This document shows positions 1 to 7,546 of a DNA stretch of 16,401 nt, in pieces. The DNA comes from JBMYTN01 sp049604415 (GTDB lineage: Bacteria; Pseudomonadota; Alphaproteobacteria; Rhodospirillales; Rhodospirillaceae): the NCBI GenBank assembly GCA_049604415.1, contig JBMYTN010000070.1, forward strand, positions 1 through 16,401, read 5' to 3'. How positions within the stretch are numbered: the stretch's first letter is position 1; every line of letters starts with the position of its first letter. A program made the position numbers and the translations under genes. Under the pieces are notes generated by a model that saw only the letters and a list, made by a program, of their open reading frames with translations, did no database searches and was not told where the DNA came from.

Positions 1-5
1 GCATC

Positions 6-18
6 TGATACAGTATCA
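6..18. repeat. 13-bp palindrome downstream of pyrE
   Basis: TGATAC-A-GTATCA is a perfect 6-bp inverted repeat around one base. It sits in the gene-free first 84 bases, beyond the pyrE stop codon. The size and symmetry suit a dimeric repressor operator for a gene to the left of the window, but that gene is not visible. A 13-mer palindrome can also arise by chance. Confidence 0.3.
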
Positions 19-84
19 AATTTGGCAGGACTTAAGTTACAAGGGCGTGGCCAAGCCGCGCCAGCGGCGCCCGGCGAGGGCCGA

Positions 85-780
85 CTAAGAGTCTCTTCCG
101 CCTTTGCTGGCGGACCAGCCAACCGGGTCATGCAGGAAATCCCGCACACCCTCCAAAGCATCCGGAGGGAAAGCCATGCGCGCCTCCGCCTCTTCCAACA
201 CATCCCACCACGTGCACAAATAGCGCAGGTTGACTCCGGCCTGATCAAGGGTGTCAATCGCCCCCGGAAAAGCGCCGTAAAAGAACACAACAAAAGTGTC
301 GCTGACCTGGGCTCCAGCGGTGCGCAGCGCTTCAACGAAAGTAATCTTGGACCCGCCATCGGTGGCCAGATCCTCGACCAATAGGGTCCGGGACCCTTCC
401 CGCAAATCGCCCTCAATCTGGGCCATGCGGCCAAAGCCTTTGGGTTTTTTGCGCACATATTGCATCGGCAAGGCCAAAGCCTCGGCAATCCAGGCGGCAT
501 AGGGGATCCCGGCGGTTTCTCCTCCGGCCACGGTGTCGAGCTTGTCAAACCCGATCTCGGCCTCAATCCGCTCCACCGCCAAGGCGGTGATCCGACGCCG
601 CGCTTGGGGATAGGCAATGACCTTGCGACAGTCGATATAAACCGGGCTCGCCCATCCGGCGGTCAGGGTATAGGGCTCCTGGGGGCGGAAATTCACCGCG
701 CCAATATCCAACAACAGGCGGGCGACGGTCCGACCGGCAGCCAAGGCGGTGTCGTCGCGGTCGGCGGGGGCGATGGTCAT
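85..780 (-). CDS. pyrE: Orotate phosphoribosyltransferase (PyrE)
   Basis: This enzyme transfers the phosphoribosyl group of PRPP to orotate to give OMP, in cytoplasmic de novo UMP synthesis. The 231-residue product has the type I phosphoribosyltransferase fold. The PRPP-binding loop VEDLATDGGS lies at about residues 135-144, the VAGGETAGIP segment at about 84-93, and the lysine-rich YVRKKPKGFG loop at about 108-117. The start is ATG at 780, preceded on the minus strand by AGGAGA at good spacing. The frame stays open to 900, but that extension has no family similarity and runs into the divergent gene. Length is slightly over the usual 210-225. It is divergent from the crotonase gene across 89 bp. 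Family assignment is firm from the motifs. Confidence 0.93.
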   Translation of the reverse strand: MTIAPADRDDTALAAGRTVARLLLDIGAVNFRPQEPYTLTAGWASPVYIDCRKVIAYPQARRRITALAVERIEAEIGFDKLDTVAGGETAGIPYAAWIAEALALPMQYVRKKPKGFGRMAQIEGDLREGSRTLLVEDLATDGGSKITFVEALRTAGAQVSDTFVVFFYGAFPGAIDTLDQAGVNLRYLCTWWDVLEEAEARMAFPPDALEGVRDFLHDPVGWSASKGGRDS

Positions 781-869
781 TGGGGATCTCCTGGGAAAAC
801 GACGCAAACATGTCCATATGGGGTTCCGTATATAGCCCAGCTTGCGCAAAAAACGGAGAGCCGATCCCC

Positions 870-1691
870 ATGGCCGACACACCGACCAGCGATGCTGCAT
901 CCTCTGCAGCGACTGACTCAGTTCTTGTCTCGCGCTCCGGACCAGTGGGCACCGTAACCCTGAACCGACCGGAGCGGCTCAATGCCCTGGATCTGCCCAT
1001 GTGGCGGGCTCTCAAACAGGCCATGGACGGCTTGTTGGCAGAAGAGGGCTTGCGCTGTGTGGTCCTGCGCGGCGCTGGCAAGGCCTTTGCCGCCGGGGCC
1101 GATATCAGCGAATTTGACACCGTGCGTGCCACACCGGCCCAGGCCATGGCCTATGACGAGATCATGCGGGCGACCTTCACCACCATCCGCGACTATCCCT
1201 TGCCGGTGGTCGCCGCCATTCGCGGGGCCTGTGTCGGCGGCGGTTTGGAGCTAGCCTGCCTGTGCGACCTGCGCTTCGCCAGCCCCGGCAGTCGCTTCGG
1301 GGTGCCGATTACCCGGATCTCGGTGGTGATGGCCTATCCGGAGCTTGAGGCCATCACCCGGCTGATCGGCCCGGCCCACACAGCTTCCATCATGCTTGAA
1401 GGCCGGATCATCCAATCCGAAGAAGCCGCCGCCATGGGTCTGATCAACCGGATCCTGCCCGAAGAAGAGGCCGCCTTCGAAGAGGCTTTGGCCGAGATCA
1501 CCGCCAGCCTGTCCAAGGGGGCACCTTTGGTGAATGCCTGGCACAAGAAATTCATCCGGCGCTTGGGCGATCCGACACCGATCACGCCAGAGGAACTTGC
1601 GGAATGTTATGAGTTCCTCAAGACCGAAGACTATCGGGAGGGCCAAGCGGCCTTTAAGGAAAAGCGCAAACCCAGCTTCAATGGTCGCTGA
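870..1691 (+). CDS. Enoyl-CoA hydratase/isomerase (crotonase) family protein
   Basis: Crotonase-superfamily protein of 273 residues that probably acts on an acyl-CoA thioester in the cytoplasm. Visible family features are VTLNRPERLNAL (about 29-40), the CoA/oxyanion segment AFAAGADISEF (72-82), the second oxyanion segment GACVGGGLEL (119-128) and RFGVPITR (142-149). By eye alignment to rat mitochondrial enoyl-CoA hydratase, the two catalytic glutamates (144 and 164) fall on Ile147 and Ser173 here. Simple hydratase activity is therefore doubtful, and the true reaction cannot be read from sequence. The start ATG at 870 has GGAG 11 bases upstream; the frame is open back to 780 without a ribosome site. 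Its last 14 bases overlap the convergent gene at 1678. Confidence 0.87.
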   Translation: MADTPTSDAASSAATDSVLVSRSGPVGTVTLNRPERLNALDLPMWRALKQAMDGLLAEEGLRCVVLRGAGKAFAAGADISEFDTVRATPAQAMAYDEIMRATFTTIRDYPLPVVAAIRGACVGGGLELACLCDLRFASPGSRFGVPITRISVVMAYPELEAITRLIGPAHTASIMLEGRIIQSEEAAAMGLINRILPEEEAAFEEALAEITASLSKGAPLVNAWHKKFIRRLGDPTPITPEELAECYEFLKTEDYREGQAAFKEKRKPSFNGR

Positions 1692-2739
1692 AGCCGTCCC
1701 AAACTTCTTTGGCCGGCAGGCTGGCCTTATTCGACATCAGCTCTTTTTTCGAGACGGATGTTGACGCCTTGCTCGAAGCATCCTCCTTGGATCGCGCGGC
1801 TTTGTCCGGAGCGCCTTGGCCCGGGGCCGCAGGAGCGAGGCTGGAGGGATCGGGCAGCCGTTCCGGGAACACCGGCAGCCGGAAATGGCCCTGATCCTTA
1901 AAGGGCAGGGGGTTGGCCAATTGCCGAACCAAGCGGGTGTTCAAGGTCTGCTGGCTGATCGGCTTTTTGATGATGTCATGGACCCCGGCCCGCAAGCAGT
2001 TCAGCAGGTGGTCTCGGGTGATGGTTTCGCCGGTCATCAGCACCAAGATCACCTCCGGGGCCGGGCTGGTGCGCCAATCCCGGAACTCCTGGGCGATCCC
2101 CGGCCCGTCCATGGGCGGGATATCCTCGCTGACCAGGACCAGATCCACCGATGTGTCCCGCAAAATCGTCATGGCGGAAAACACATCCTTGGCTTCCATG
2201 ATCGTGGGAATGCCCAGGGTGCGGACCATCCGCTTGATGGTTACCCGCAAGGACAGCTCGGGTTCGATGATCATGGCCGACAGTCCGGCCCAGTCGATGG
2301 TCTTGGCCTTTTCGCTCAAGGTTTGGGTTTTGGGCTTTTTTTCTGGCTTGTCGGTTTGGCCGCGCAAATGAATGGCGAAATCATGGTCATGGGCTTCCAC
2401 ATGCTCGGTGACCCACAGCTTCAGGCAGGCGATCAAGCGTTTGCCCGCCGTCACCGGGTCCTGGGCGCCTCCGGCCACTGCCGAGGTCAGCCGGGACGAC
2501 AAGGCCCGATGGTCTGTGCGATGGCTGTTGAGGCCCTTATAGCTCTTTAGCACCATCAACCGTTCTTCCCGGATCAACATTTGCGGAAAGAAATCGGCGA
2601 GGAACTTAATCGACGCCTCAATATTGTGGATGTCCCGCTCCGTCAGCGCTGTTTCCAGCAGAGCGGCCTGTTGGCGAAGGATAAAGGAGTCCCGGTCCAT
2701 CAAACTGACACCGGTTTTCTCCATTTCGGTCCAATTCAT
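1678..2739 (-). CDS. Hemerythrin-like domain fused to a receiver-like domain
   Basis: 353-residue two-domain protein. Residues about 15-125 resemble bacteriohemerythrin: REERLM (57-62), HRTDH (73-77) and HVEAHD (113-118) match the E, HxxxH and HxxxxD iron ligands. The position usually His in HxxxE is Met54, and the N-terminal His appears to be Gln. Residues about 153-275 resemble a CheY-type receiver with EPE (159-161), Thr236 and Lys259-Pro260, but the phosphoacceptor Asp position is Ser204 (VLVSEDIPPMDG). The last 70 residues are Ala/Ser/Lys-rich and probably disordered. The start ATG at 2739 has GGAGGA 11 bases upstream; Met14 is an alternative. No output domain or kinase is adjacent. Iron or oxygen sensing is inference; a scaffold that is not phosphorylated is equally possible. 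Confidence 0.8.
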   Translation of the reverse strand: MNWTEMEKTGVSLMDRDSFILRQQAALLETALTERDIHNIEASIKFLADFFPQMLIREERLMVLKSYKGLNSHRTDHRALSSRLTSAVAGGAQDPVTAGKRLIACLKLWVTEHVEAHDHDFAIHLRGQTDKPEKKPKTQTLSEKAKTIDWAGLSAMIIEPELSLRVTIKRMVRTLGIPTIMEAKDVFSAMTILRDTSVDLVLVSEDIPPMDGPGIAQEFRDWRTSPAPEVILVLMTGETITRDHLLNCLRAGVHDIIKKPISQQTLNTRLVRQLANPLPFKDQGHFRLPVFPERLPDPSSLAPAAPGQGAPDKAARSKEDASSKASTSVSKKELMSNKASLPAKEVWDGFSDH

Positions 2740-2767
2740 GCGCGATCACATCCTCCGCCCTTCACCG

Positions 2768-2802
2768 GACGGATCAAAACGATAAACTCAAGGCCATCCG
2801 TC
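2768..2802. promoter_or_regulatory. Inverted repeat in divergent promoter region
   Basis: GACGGAT (2768-2774) and ATCCGTC (2796-2802) form a perfect 7-bp inverted repeat with a 21-bp spacer. It lies in the 174-bp gap between the divergent hemerythrin/receiver gene and pxpB. A minus-strand TTGACA hexamer, a possible -35 box, lies at 2832-2837, but no convincing -10 follows. It could be an operator for either gene; no regulator can be named. Confidence 0.3.
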
Positions 2803-2913
2803 GGTCTCAACCCACGACCAGCCGAAACATCTGTCAAGCATAGTATTGCGGGATCGAAATGGATATGTGTAACCCTGTCGTCAAGACCCAACCTTAGGAA
2901 GGCCTAACCCCTT

Positions 2914-3618
2914 TTGACCCCTGTTCCGTTCGACAGTGTGCGGTTTTTGCCCTGTGGTGACACTGGCCTCTGTGTGGAGTTCGGCAGCATCATTGACCGT
3001 CCCACCAGTGCCCGGGTGGTGGCCTTGGGCAAAGCCTTGGACCATGCCGCCTTGCCCGGCGTTCAGGAGACCGTCCCGACCTACCGTTCCTTAATGGTGC
3101 ATTACGATCCGCTGCAGACCACGGCAGAAACCCTGGAATCGCAAATTCGGACGCTGCTGAAGCGAGATGGAGAAACCACACCGGGGCGGGAGGGGACATC
3201 CTGGCGGTTGCCGGTTTGCTTTGATGGTCCGGATTTGGAGGCGGTGGCGTCCTGGGGAAATATGACCCCGGAGGATCTGGTGGCGATCCTGACCAGCACC
3301 CCGCTGCATGTCTATATGCTCGGCTTTGCCCCGGGCCAGCCTTATCTCGGTGATCTGCCGCAGGCGCTGGACATTCCCCGGCGGGAAACCCCGATCCCGC
3401 GCATTGAGGCTGGGTCGGTGGTGGTCGCCACCGGCAAAGTCACCCTCTATCCCATTGCCAACCCCACCGGTTGGCATGTGGTTGGCCGCACACCGGTTTC
3501 CTTGTTTGATCCGAGCCACACCCCGCCGGGATTGCTGGCTGCGGGCGATACTGTGACGTTCGAGGCCGTGGACGCCCAACGCTATGACGCCTTGCTCCAA
3601 GAGGCATCGGCATCATGA
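2914..3618 (+). CDS. pxpB: 5-oxoprolinase subunit PxpB (KipI family)
   Basis: PxpB works with PxpA and PxpC to hydrolyse 5-oxoproline (pyroglutamate) to glutamate with ATP. The Bacillus homologue KipI inhibits the sporulation kinase KinA. The 234-residue product has the family hallmark MLGFAPGQPYLGDLP (about 135-149), then PRRETPIPRIEAGSV (155-169) and GWHVVGRTP (186-194). The likely start is TTG at 2914: an in-frame stop lies three codons upstream, AGGAAGG at 2896-2902 is well spaced, and no ATG is available before the conserved N-terminus. The stop overlaps the pxpC start (ATGA at 3615-3618), so the two are translationally coupled. No pxpA is present in the window; it would have to be elsewhere. 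Confidence 0.9.
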   Translation: MTPVPFDSVRFLPCGDTGLCVEFGSIIDRPTSARVVALGKALDHAALPGVQETVPTYRSLMVHYDPLQTTAETLESQIRTLLKRDGETTPGREGTSWRLPVCFDGPDLEAVASWGNMTPEDLVAILTSTPLHVYMLGFAPGQPYLGDLPQALDIPRRETPIPRIEAGSVVVATGKVTLYPIANPTGWHVVGRTPVSLFDPSHTPPGLLAAGDTVTFEAVDAQRYDALLQEASAS

Positions 3619-4691
3619 GCGGTTTCCTGGCGGTCGAGGAGGGCGGTGCTGCCACCACCATTCAGGATCTCGGGCGCTTTGGGGTTCAGGCTCTGGGCGT
3701 CCCGGTTTCCGGTGCCCTGGATCCCACCGCCTTGCGCCTTGGCAATGCCTTGGTGGGCAATACTCCCGGAACTTCAGCCTTGGAGCTCCGCCTGCTCGGA
3801 CCGGTGTTGCGGGTCGAAGCCCCAGCGGTCCGGGTTGCCCTGGTCGGCACCGAAACGCCGCTTGAGGTCCTGGATCCCGAGCCGCGCCTGGTCCCTGCGG
3901 GCCAAAGCCTGACCTTGACCCAAGGCAGTCGGTTTCGCATCGGGCCGATCCAGGACAGCGCGGTTTGCGTGTTGGCGGTGGCGGGCGGGATTGATGTCCC
4001 GGAGGTTTTTGGCAGTCGCTCGACCTATGTCCGGGGCGGCATGGGCGGGCTGGACGGACGGCCCTTGCGGCGCGGCGATCTGCTGCCCTTGGCGCAGGCG
4101 AACCCGCCGCCGGGACCGGAGCACTGTTTGGCAGCACCACAAAACCTGCGCCCGATCCAAACCCTGCGGGTCGTGCTCGGGCCGCAGGCGGATTACTTTT
4201 CTGATGCTGGCCTGCAGACCTTCTTCTCCGAGCCCTATCAAGTCACCCGGGAGGTGGACCGCATGGGCATGCGTCTGGACGGCCCAACCATCACCCATGC
4301 CAAGGGCTTTAACATCCCCTCGGACGGCATTGTCACCGGCGCGATCCAGGTGCCTGGCTCCGGGCAGCCAATTATCTTGCTGGCCGACCGGCAAACCACT
4401 GGCGGCTATCCGAAAATTGGCTGTGTGGTTTCCGCTGACTTGCCAGCCCTTGGACGCTTGAATCCCGGCGCGGTGGTCCGCTTTAAGGCCGTCAGTGCCG
4501 CGGAGGCGATCCAATTCCGCCGGGATCAAGAACAGGCCCTTGCCGCCCAGATTTCTGCGATCCAGCCGGTGCAGAGCCACAGCCTGGAAGAAGCGCTGTG
4601 GACGGAAAACCTGATTTCCGGCGGTGAGTGGCTTCAGGACTTCCAGTCTGATTTTAAACCGCCCGGGAGTGGCGCATTTCCCCGGCCTTAA
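3615..4691 (+). CDS. pxpC: 5-oxoprolinase subunit PxpC (KipA/biotin-dependent carboxylase-like)
   Basis: Second subunit of the prokaryotic 5-oxoprolinase. The 358-residue product opens with TTIQDLGRFGVQALGVP (about 14-30), followed by SGALDP. It continues through a FGSRSTYVRGGMGG segment (about 136-149), DRMGMRLDGP and LLADRQTTGGYPKIG near residue 260. All of these are typical of the KipA/AHS2 domain. It is somewhat longer than the roughly 310 residues of E. coli PxpC, with an extra C-terminal tail. The start ATG overlaps the pxpB stop. Its 3' end overlaps the convergent hemN by 38 bp. The older name 'allophanate hydrolase subunit 2' is possible, but no urea carboxylase gene is adjacent. Confidence 0.9.
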   Translation: MSGFLAVEEGGAATTIQDLGRFGVQALGVPVSGALDPTALRLGNALVGNTPGTSALELRLLGPVLRVEAPAVRVALVGTETPLEVLDPEPRLVPAGQSLTLTQGSRFRIGPIQDSAVCVLAVAGGIDVPEVFGSRSTYVRGGMGGLDGRPLRRGDLLPLAQANPPPGPEHCLAAPQNLRPIQTLRVVLGPQADYFSDAGLQTFFSEPYQVTREVDRMGMRLDGPTITHAKGFNIPSDGIVTGAIQVPGSGQPIILLADRQTTGGYPKIGCVVSADLPALGRLNPGAVVRFKAVSAAEAIQFRRDQEQALAAQISAIQPVQSHSLEEALWTENLISGGEWLQDFQSDFKPPGSGAFPRP

Positions 4692-6012
4692 GATAGCGGT
4701 CAAAGGCGGCGCACACGGCGCGGACCAACGGGCGGCCCTCTTCAAACACCGTGATCTTATTGCCGTCCAGGGTCAGGATGCCATCCTCGGCCAGGGGTTC
4801 CAGGGCTCGGCGATCCTCGGCAAAAGCCTCGTCCGGGTCGCGTTCAAACCGCTCGGCAATGGCGTCCAGATCCACCGACAGATCACACATCAGCCGCTCA
4901 ATCACCGCAGCGCGCAGCCGGTCCTCATCATCAATGGCAATGCCCCGCTTGGTCGCCAGTTCGCCTCGGCGCACCGTGGCCTTATAGGCGTTGATCTCGC
5001 CCTCATTGCCGACATAGCCCTGGGGCAGATAGCCAATGCCCGAGGCCCCCAGACCGATCAAGGCCGGGGCGGTATCGGTGGTGTAGCCCTGGAAATTGCG
5101 CTGCAGGGTGCCGTCTTTCAGGGCGATGGCCATTTCGTCTTCGGGATGGGCGAAATGGTCCAGGCCAATGGCAACATAGCCCAGCTCGACAAAGCGTGCC
5201 GAGGCCGACAGATATTGGCTCCAGCGCTCCTCCGCGCCGGGCAAATCCTGGTCCAGGATCAGGCGTTGGTGTTTTTTCATCCAAGGCACATGGGCATAGC
5301 CGAACAGGGAGACCCGGCGCGGGGCCAGGGCCAGGGCCTGCTCCACCGTCTCCAGCACGGTTTCCGTGGTCTGGTGCGGCAGGCCATAGATCAGGTCCAT
5401 ATTGATATGCTCAACGCCATTGGCCCGCAGCCGAGCAAACACATCTTCGACCAGATGCAGCGGCTGGATCCGGTTGACGGCCTCCTGGACTTTGGCGTTG
5501 AAGTCCTGCACCCCAATGCTGGCCCGGTTGACCCCGGCCTCGATCATGGTGCGGATATAGTCCTCGGTGGCGGTGCGCGGGTCGAGCTCGACGGCGATTT
5601 CCGCATCCTCGGCCAGCAGGAAATTCTCCCGCAGGCAGGCCAGGGTCCGGGCAAAATCCGCGCCGGACAGGATCGAGGGCGTCCCACCGCCGAAATGCAC
5701 ATGCTTGGCGGTCATGCGGGTCGGCATATGCTTGGCCACCAGGGCGACCTCGGCCAGCAGCGCCTCCAGATAGTCGGCGATGGGGTCATAGCGCTTGGTG
5801 ATCTTGGTGTGGCAGCCGCAGAACCAGCACATTTCGGCGCAATAGGCGATGTGCAGATAGAGCGACAGCGGCGTGTCATGCTCCAGCTCCGACAGCCATT
5901 GCGCATAGGTCTCCGGTCCGACCGCATTGGAGAAATGCGGTGCAGTGGGATAGGAGGTATAGCGCGGCAGCCGCAGATCATATTTGGCGGACAGATCCTT
6001 GATCGAAAGCAT
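4654..6012 (-). CDS. hemN: Oxygen-independent coproporphyrinogen III oxidase (HemN)
   Basis: Radical-SAM enzyme that decarboxylates coproporphyrinogen III to protoporphyrinogen IX without O2, in heme and bacteriochlorophyll synthesis. The 452-residue product is close to the E. coli length (457). It begins with the family's PRYTSYPT (16-23). The iron-sulfur motif C-x3-C-x2-C-x-C is at Cys58, 62, 65 and 67, followed by HFGGGTPS and ELDPR. The start ATG at 6012 places the conserved N-terminus correctly and has GGGAAAGG upstream; the frame is open to 6117, with another ATG at 6069 that would add an unconserved leader. It diverges from hyi over 107 bp. I looked for a TTGA-N6-TCAA site in that gap and did not find one. 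Confidence 0.94.
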   Translation of the reverse strand: MLSIKDLSAKYDLRLPRYTSYPTAPHFSNAVGPETYAQWLSELEHDTPLSLYLHIAYCAEMCWFCGCHTKITKRYDPIADYLEALLAEVALVAKHMPTRMTAKHVHFGGGTPSILSGADFARTLACLRENFLLAEDAEIAVELDPRTATEDYIRTMIEAGVNRASIGVQDFNAKVQEAVNRIQPLHLVEDVFARLRANGVEHINMDLIYGLPHQTTETVLETVEQALALAPRRVSLFGYAHVPWMKKHQRLILDQDLPGAEERWSQYLSASARFVELGYVAIGLDHFAHPEDEMAIALKDGTLQRNFQGYTTDTAPALIGLGASGIGYLPQGYVGNEGEINAYKATVRRGELATKRGIAIDDEDRLRAAVIERLMCDLSVDLDAIAERFERDPDEAFAEDRRALEPLAEDGILTLDGNKITVFEEGRPLVRAVCAAFDRYLKAGEMRHSRAV

Positions 6013-6119
6013 GGCGCGGCCTTTCCCAAGCGGTGGTGCGGCTGTCGTTGAGTATTGTCTGAGATGCATAGTGGGAGATACTGTCTGCAACGGAATTTGT
6101 CCAGCAAACGGAACCATCT

Positions 6120-6908
6120 ATGCCCCGCTTCTCCGCTCACATGAATTTTCTCTTCCAGGAACTCCCGTTTGAAGAGCGTTTTGCCGCTGCGGCCAAGGCG
6201 GGCTTCCAGGGGGTGGAGATGATGTGCCCGCAGCAGCTGGCCCCGGTCAAGCTCGCCGATATCATCGCCATGGCCGAAATCGCCCCGGTGTTGATGAACG
6301 CTCCGGCCGGGGATTGGGAGGCCGGGGAGCGCGGCATTGCTGCCCTGTCCCGACGGCAAAAGGAGTTCCGCGAGAGCATCCATCTCGCCCTGGACTATTG
6401 CGAGCTGATGGATTGCCCCCGGATCCATGTGCTGGCCGGTCTGGTGCCCGACGAGGAAGACTGGCCCGAGGCGCTGGAGATTTATCGCCGCAATTTGGAA
6501 TATGCCGCCGATGAATGCGCCGAGGCTGAGGTCACGGTGGTGATCGAGGCGATCAATGACCGGGACATGCCGGGTTATTTCCTGCATCGGCCCGATGATG
6601 CGGTTCAGGTGATCCGGGATCTGGAGAAAAAGAACCTCAAGCTGCTCTATGACCTTTACCACGCCCAGATCATGCAGGGCGGCCTGACCGACTTTATTGA
6701 AGAGAACCTGGACATCATCGCCCATATCCAGGTCGCCGGGGTGCCTGGGCGCAATGAGCCCGACGGCTTTTCCGAGGTCAATTGGGGCTATCTGTTCAAC
6801 CTGCTCGACGCCCATGGCTATGACGGCTGGGTCGGCTGTGAATATCAGCCGCGCATCGACACCCTGTCGTCTTTCAAATGGGCCAAGGAGTGGGGGTTAA
6901 AATCCTAG
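6120..6908 (+). CDS. hyi: Hydroxypyruvate isomerase family protein (Hyi)
   Basis: Xylose-isomerase-like TIM-barrel enzyme of 262 residues that probably interconverts hydroxypyruvate and tartronate semialdehyde. The family pattern is clear: FSAHMNFLF (4-12), VIEAINDRDMPGYFL (141-155), LYDLYHAQIM (177-186), HIQVAGVPGRNEPD (202-215) and GCEYQP (239-244). Expected metal and catalytic residues are Glu143, Asp178, His181, Gln204 and Glu241. The ATG at 6120 has only a weak GGAA upstream, but it starts right at the conserved N-terminus. Related 2-oxo-tetronate isomerases (OtnI) share these motifs, so substrate identity is less certain than family. No glyoxylate carboligase or tartronate-semialdehyde reductase is nearby. 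Confidence 0.87.
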   Translation: MPRFSAHMNFLFQELPFEERFAAAAKAGFQGVEMMCPQQLAPVKLADIIAMAEIAPVLMNAPAGDWEAGERGIAALSRRQKEFRESIHLALDYCELMDCPRIHVLAGLVPDEEDWPEALEIYRRNLEYAADECAEAEVTVVIEAINDRDMPGYFLHRPDDAVQVIRDLEKKNLKLLYDLYHAQIMQGGLTDFIEENLDIIAHIQVAGVPGRNEPDGFSEVNWGYLFNLLDAHGYDGWVGCEYQPRIDTLSSFKWAKEWGLKS

Positions 6909-6991
6909 TAACCTGAACTCCTATCCTTGAGCATAACACCTCGACAAAAATATTTTTTTAATATTCATCTCAAAAAGCTAAGTTTGTAAAT

Positions 6992-7546
6992 TTATTGATT
7001 ACCGTTTATGCCAAGGTTTCTACTTTTCCCGATTGGTAAGTATACGCTGATCGACCTAGCGTTGATGTTCTTCCAATCTGAACTATGACCAGCATAGTAA
7101 ACTAAAATTTCATCTTCCTTATTAAGTATTTTCGAAAAAGTTTTTCTAATCCGAAGAGCTTCTAATGCGTCCTCTTTATTTGTGAATGAAATTGCAGCAA
7201 CGTTACTTCTATTTTCGCCAGCATTAAATGTGGTTTGATATATTTTTCTCGCTGTAAGATGTTTTTCTAATTTATACTTTAAATCTGTGATTGATCCGAC
7301 TTGGTCTGGTCGCTCTAGGGCAAATGTAATGTATAACGGGTCTTCCTCACCGCCCTCTCTCAGGAGGCTTTTTCCATTTTCAATAGGAATATTATTTTTA
7401 ACCATTAGGTCATTTATATATCCCGTTGTTTCTTCAATTGATTCATAAAGACGTTCAAACGGTTCCGCCCTCAATTCAGGGGAGAACACGCCAGAGTGGA
7501 TTACTACTAAAAAAAATACAACTATTGTTTTCATTACTTTTTGCAT
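6992..7546 (-). CDS. Exported protein of unknown function, possible caspase-like motif
   Basis: I do not recognise this 184-residue protein. It starts with a probable Sec signal peptide: Lys residues at 3 and 6, a hydrophobic stretch 7-21, and a likely cleavage after LRA near residue 27. It should therefore be periplasmic or lipid-free exported. The rest is charged and helical, ending in a beta-rich part. DEILVYYAGHS (145-155) resembles the strand before the catalytic His of caspase-like (C14) peptidases (normally YYAGHG). However, Ser replaces Gly and the protein ends before a Cys motif could occur. GGAG 8 bases before ATG 7546 fixes the start. It overlaps the upstream gene by 13 bp, so the two are probably co-translated. 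It is AT-rich and probably horizontally acquired. Confidence 0.68.
   Translation of the reverse strand: MQKVMKTIVVFFLVVIHSGVFSPELRAEPFERLYESIEETTGYINDLMVKNNIPIENGKSLLREGGEEDPLYITFALERPDQVGSITDLKYKLEKHLTARKIYQTTFNAGENRSNVAAISFTNKEDALEALRIRKTFSKILNKEDEILVYYAGHSSDWKNINARSISVYLPIGKSRNLGINGNQ

Noticed and set aside
55..68. GCCGC-gcca-GCGGC after pyrE as a terminator
   Set aside because: The 5-bp stem has no T-tract and the surrounding GC-rich sequence gives such repeats by chance.
4624..6051. 475-residue plus-strand open frame
   Set aside because: It is the antisense shadow of hemN; it has no domain and low-complexity composition.
6013..6119. Expected FNR site between hemN and hyi
   Set aside because: hemN genes often have one, but only a half-site (TTGAG...TCTGAG) is visible, so no site is called.
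6946..6959. AAAAATATTTTTTT as an intrinsic terminator after hyi
   Set aside because: The stem is only A-T pairs and would not be stable; AT-rich island sequence explains it.
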